From the NCBI GenBank assembly GCA_036491115.1, contig DASXCQ010000043.1, positions 62,001 to 126,000 of the forward strand: a stretch of 64,000 nt of DNA, read 5' to 3'. A model generated the notes under the pieces. That model had not been told where the DNA came from and searched no databases. It worked only from the letters and a program-made list of their open reading frames with translations. This stretch comes from DATEPR01 sp036491115 (GTDB lineage: Bacteria > Actinomycetota > Actinomycetes > Mycobacteriales > Pseudonocardiaceae). How positions within the stretch are numbered: the stretch's first letter is position 1; each line of letters begins with the position of its first letter. A program made the translations under genes and the position numbers. Shown here piece by piece: positions 62,461 through 64,000 of this stretch.

Positions 62461-62620
62461 TGTGTCCGCCTTCCTGAGCCGATGTCGGTCCAGTTCTACG
62501 GCATGCGATTGATTTCGACCGCCACTGAAACCAGTGTGAATCTTGTTGGCGGGACAACCACGGGTCGACGATCACAGGTTGTCGTGGTAAGCCGTGTGCT
62601 TCACCGTGGAGGGAGCGCGC

Positions 62621-63733
62621 ATGGCACGAGAACGGGTGCTGGTCGTGGGCGGCGGCATAGCCGGACTGTCCTGCGCCATCGCCATGGGCAACCACGGCCA
62701 CACGGTGGACGTCGTCGAGCTGGCCGGCCATGTCGAGTCCGAGTCGGTGAACCTCAACGGCAGGCCCGTGGACGCCCTGGCCGATCTCGGCGTGCTCAGC
62801 GAGTGCTGCGCCAGGGCCAACGCGCAGACCGGACCGGTGTTCGGCAACCTGTTCGACGCGGCGGGCCGACCGAGGCACCTCCGCAGCAGGCCGCAGGAGC
62901 CGCACAGCACCCTGCCGGCGGCGATCGTCATCCACCGGCCGGACCTGATCGACGTGCTCACCGACGCGGCCGGCAAGGCGGGCGCCACCATCCGGATGCC
63001 GGCCACGGTGACGTCGATCGTGCAGGTCCCGGAGAGCGTGCTCGTGTCGTTCGACGACGGCTCGACGGGTGAGTACGACCTCGTGGTCGGCGCGGACGGC
63101 CTGCACTCCACGGTGCGCCACCTGGTGTGGGGTGACGGCGTGCGGCCGGTCTACTCCGGAGCGCTCGGGCTGCGGTGGATCGCCGGCACGGTGCCGCGCG
63201 GGCAACAGGGCTTCTACTACGCGCCGGGCAAGGTGGTCGTGGTCGGCGAGCTGCCCGGCGGGCGGGTCTACCTCGCCTCGTTCGCCGACGCCGACGAGGT
63301 GGACGTCACCCAGGCCCAGGCGCGGGACCTGCTGCGCGGAGTGCTGGCCGCGTTCACGGCGCCCTACCTGATGGAGTTGCGGGACCGGCTGGACGAGACA
63401 CAGCGGATCGTCACGCGGCCGTGGGAGTCGTTCTGGCTGCCGAACTGGTTCCAGGGCCGGGTGGTGCTGATCGGCGACGCCGCCCACGCGACCGGGCCGT
63501 ACCTGCCGGCGGGCGGCGGAATGGCACTGATCGACTCGGTCGTGCTGGCCGAGGAGCTGGCCGAGTCGGACACGATCGCCGACGGTCTGGCCGCGTTCCT
63601 GCGCCGCCGCGCGGACCGGGCCCGACTCGTGGTGGAGACCAGCATCGAGGTCACCCGCCTGCGACAGGAGGACGATCCCAGGGCCGACGACGTGGTCATG
63701 GCCGCCCTGCGCACCCTGGCCCAACCCTACTGA
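62621..63733 (+). CDS. FAD-dependent monooxygenase, aromatic hydroxylase type
   Basis: A 370-residue flavoprotein of the p-hydroxybenzoate hydroxylase superfamily: dinucleotide motif VVGGGIAGLSCAIAM, the central YDLVVGADGLHSTVR (DG motif) and the GDAAHATGPYLPAGG motif that contacts FAD near residue 285. It probably hydroxylates or epoxidises an aromatic or polyene substrate using NAD(P)H. ATG at 62621 with GGAGGGAG. Divergent from the SDR; the 160-bp spacer should hold both promoters. Confidence 0.9.
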   Translation: MARERVLVVGGGIAGLSCAIAMGNHGHTVDVVELAGHVESESVNLNGRPVDALADLGVLSECCARANAQTGPVFGNLFDAAGRPRHLRSRPQEPHSTLPAAIVIHRPDLIDVLTDAAGKAGATIRMPATVTSIVQVPESVLVSFDDGSTGEYDLVVGADGLHSTVRHLVWGDGVRPVYSGALGLRWIAGTVPRGQQGFYYAPGKVVVVGELPGGRVYLASFADADEVDVTQAQARDLLRGVLAAFTAPYLMELRDRLDETQRIVTRPWESFWLPNWFQGRVVLIGDAAHATGPYLPAGGGMALIDSVVLAEELAESDTIADGLAAFLRRRADRARLVVETSIEVTRLRQEDDPRADDVVMAALRTLAQPY

Positions 63734-64000
63734 GCGGCCCCCGTGCCGGACGCGATCGCCCGGCGCAGCGCCATCAATTCACGTATGGCGCGGTAGTCCG
63801 TCCTCGGTCGAGGGCGTCCTGCCAGGATTCGCCAACCCGAAGATCTCCACCGAAAAAGGCTCGGATTCCACGAGCGGAAAGGAAGCTGACGATCTGCACG
63901 ACAAGACTGCGGTCGGCTCCTGAACAACTCAGGAACACGTCATAGCGAGCGGTTCCGCCCAGCGCACCGCGTCGTTGTGACGCAAGAAAGTCGACGCTCT
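63734..64000. other. 267-bp right-edge region, no clear gene
   Basis: A minus-strand frame ending just past 63733 reads TDYRAIRELMALRRAIASG near its end and may be the last part of a gene or relic that starts near 63.93 kb or beyond the window; it has no clear ribosome-binding site and no recognisable family. The stretch is less GC-rich than its surroundings. Confidence 0.35.

Overview
The window is high-GC actinomycete DNA. Evidence for this: strong G/C third-position bias, frequent GTG starts, many ATGA/GTGA stop-start overlaps, AfsR-type and XRE/NB-ARC regulators, a CYP105-like P450 with its 3Fe-4S ferredoxin, ESX-type proteins, and large LacI/GntR/TetR-controlled catabolic operons. I would place it in or near the Pseudonocardiales. 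That placement is an inference; there is no rRNA or tRNA here to confirm it. The window is a chromosomal, accessory-metabolism stretch without mobile elements, CRISPR or RNA genes that I can see.

Layout. 0-4.4 kb: a dipeptide-type ABC importer (permease cut by the window edge, Tat lipoprotein receptor) divergent from a remarkable ketopantoate-reductase/amidase fusion. 4.4-10.4 kb: a DoxX-like protein, an AfsR-type regulator, and an operon in which an EspC-like protein, a WXG-type protein and a stand-alone YcaO heterocyclase are translationally coupled. 10.6-15.4 kb: a sugar ABC importer with one permease fused to its double ATPase. 15.5-25.7 kb: a catabolic island with five overlapping genes on the minus strand (three MDR alcohol dehydrogenases, an M24 pita-bread protein, a beta-hydroxyacid dehydrogenase). 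Divergent from it are a succinate-semialdehyde dehydrogenase and an EboE-like protein; a PRISE-type reductase and an XRE-cupin regulator follow. Repeated CTGTTCA elements lie in its promoters.

25.7-35.1 kb: an MFS pump, a membrane protein, two decayed genes (a serine protease and an ATPase regulator), an XRE/NB-ARC/TPR regulator, a TetR, a P450-ferredoxin pair and a methyltransferase. 35.1-37.9 kb: an isochorismatase-like hydrolase and a coupled DGPF protein/ECF42-type sigma factor/cyanase operon. 37.9-43.2 kb: a 2-oxoacid dehydrogenase with fused E1 alpha-beta and an E2, an AhpD-like protein, and a divergent VOC protein and GntR regulator with palindromic operators.

43.3-57.8 kb: a second catabolic island. 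It holds a paralogous set (semialdehyde dehydrogenase, M24 protein, beta-hydroxyacid dehydrogenase), a C-C hydrolase, a LacI regulator, an LVIVD-repeat protein, an NMT1-type ABC importer, a cytosolic NMT1-like protein and a two-subunit molybdenum hydroxylase. A TGCAATCG-type motif recurs at four promoter positions, so I infer one LacI regulon for uptake and breakdown of a small, possibly N-heterocyclic, compound. 57.8-64 kb: two GNAT acetyltransferases, an acidic-repeat lipoprotein, a TetR, a P450 pseudogene, an SDR lacking the usual Tyr/Lys and an FAD monooxygenase.

The two best candidates for undescribed biology are the ESX-like/YcaO operon (7.9-10.4 kb) and the recurring M24 / beta-hydroxyacid dehydrogenase / semialdehyde dehydrogenase set, present twice in the window.
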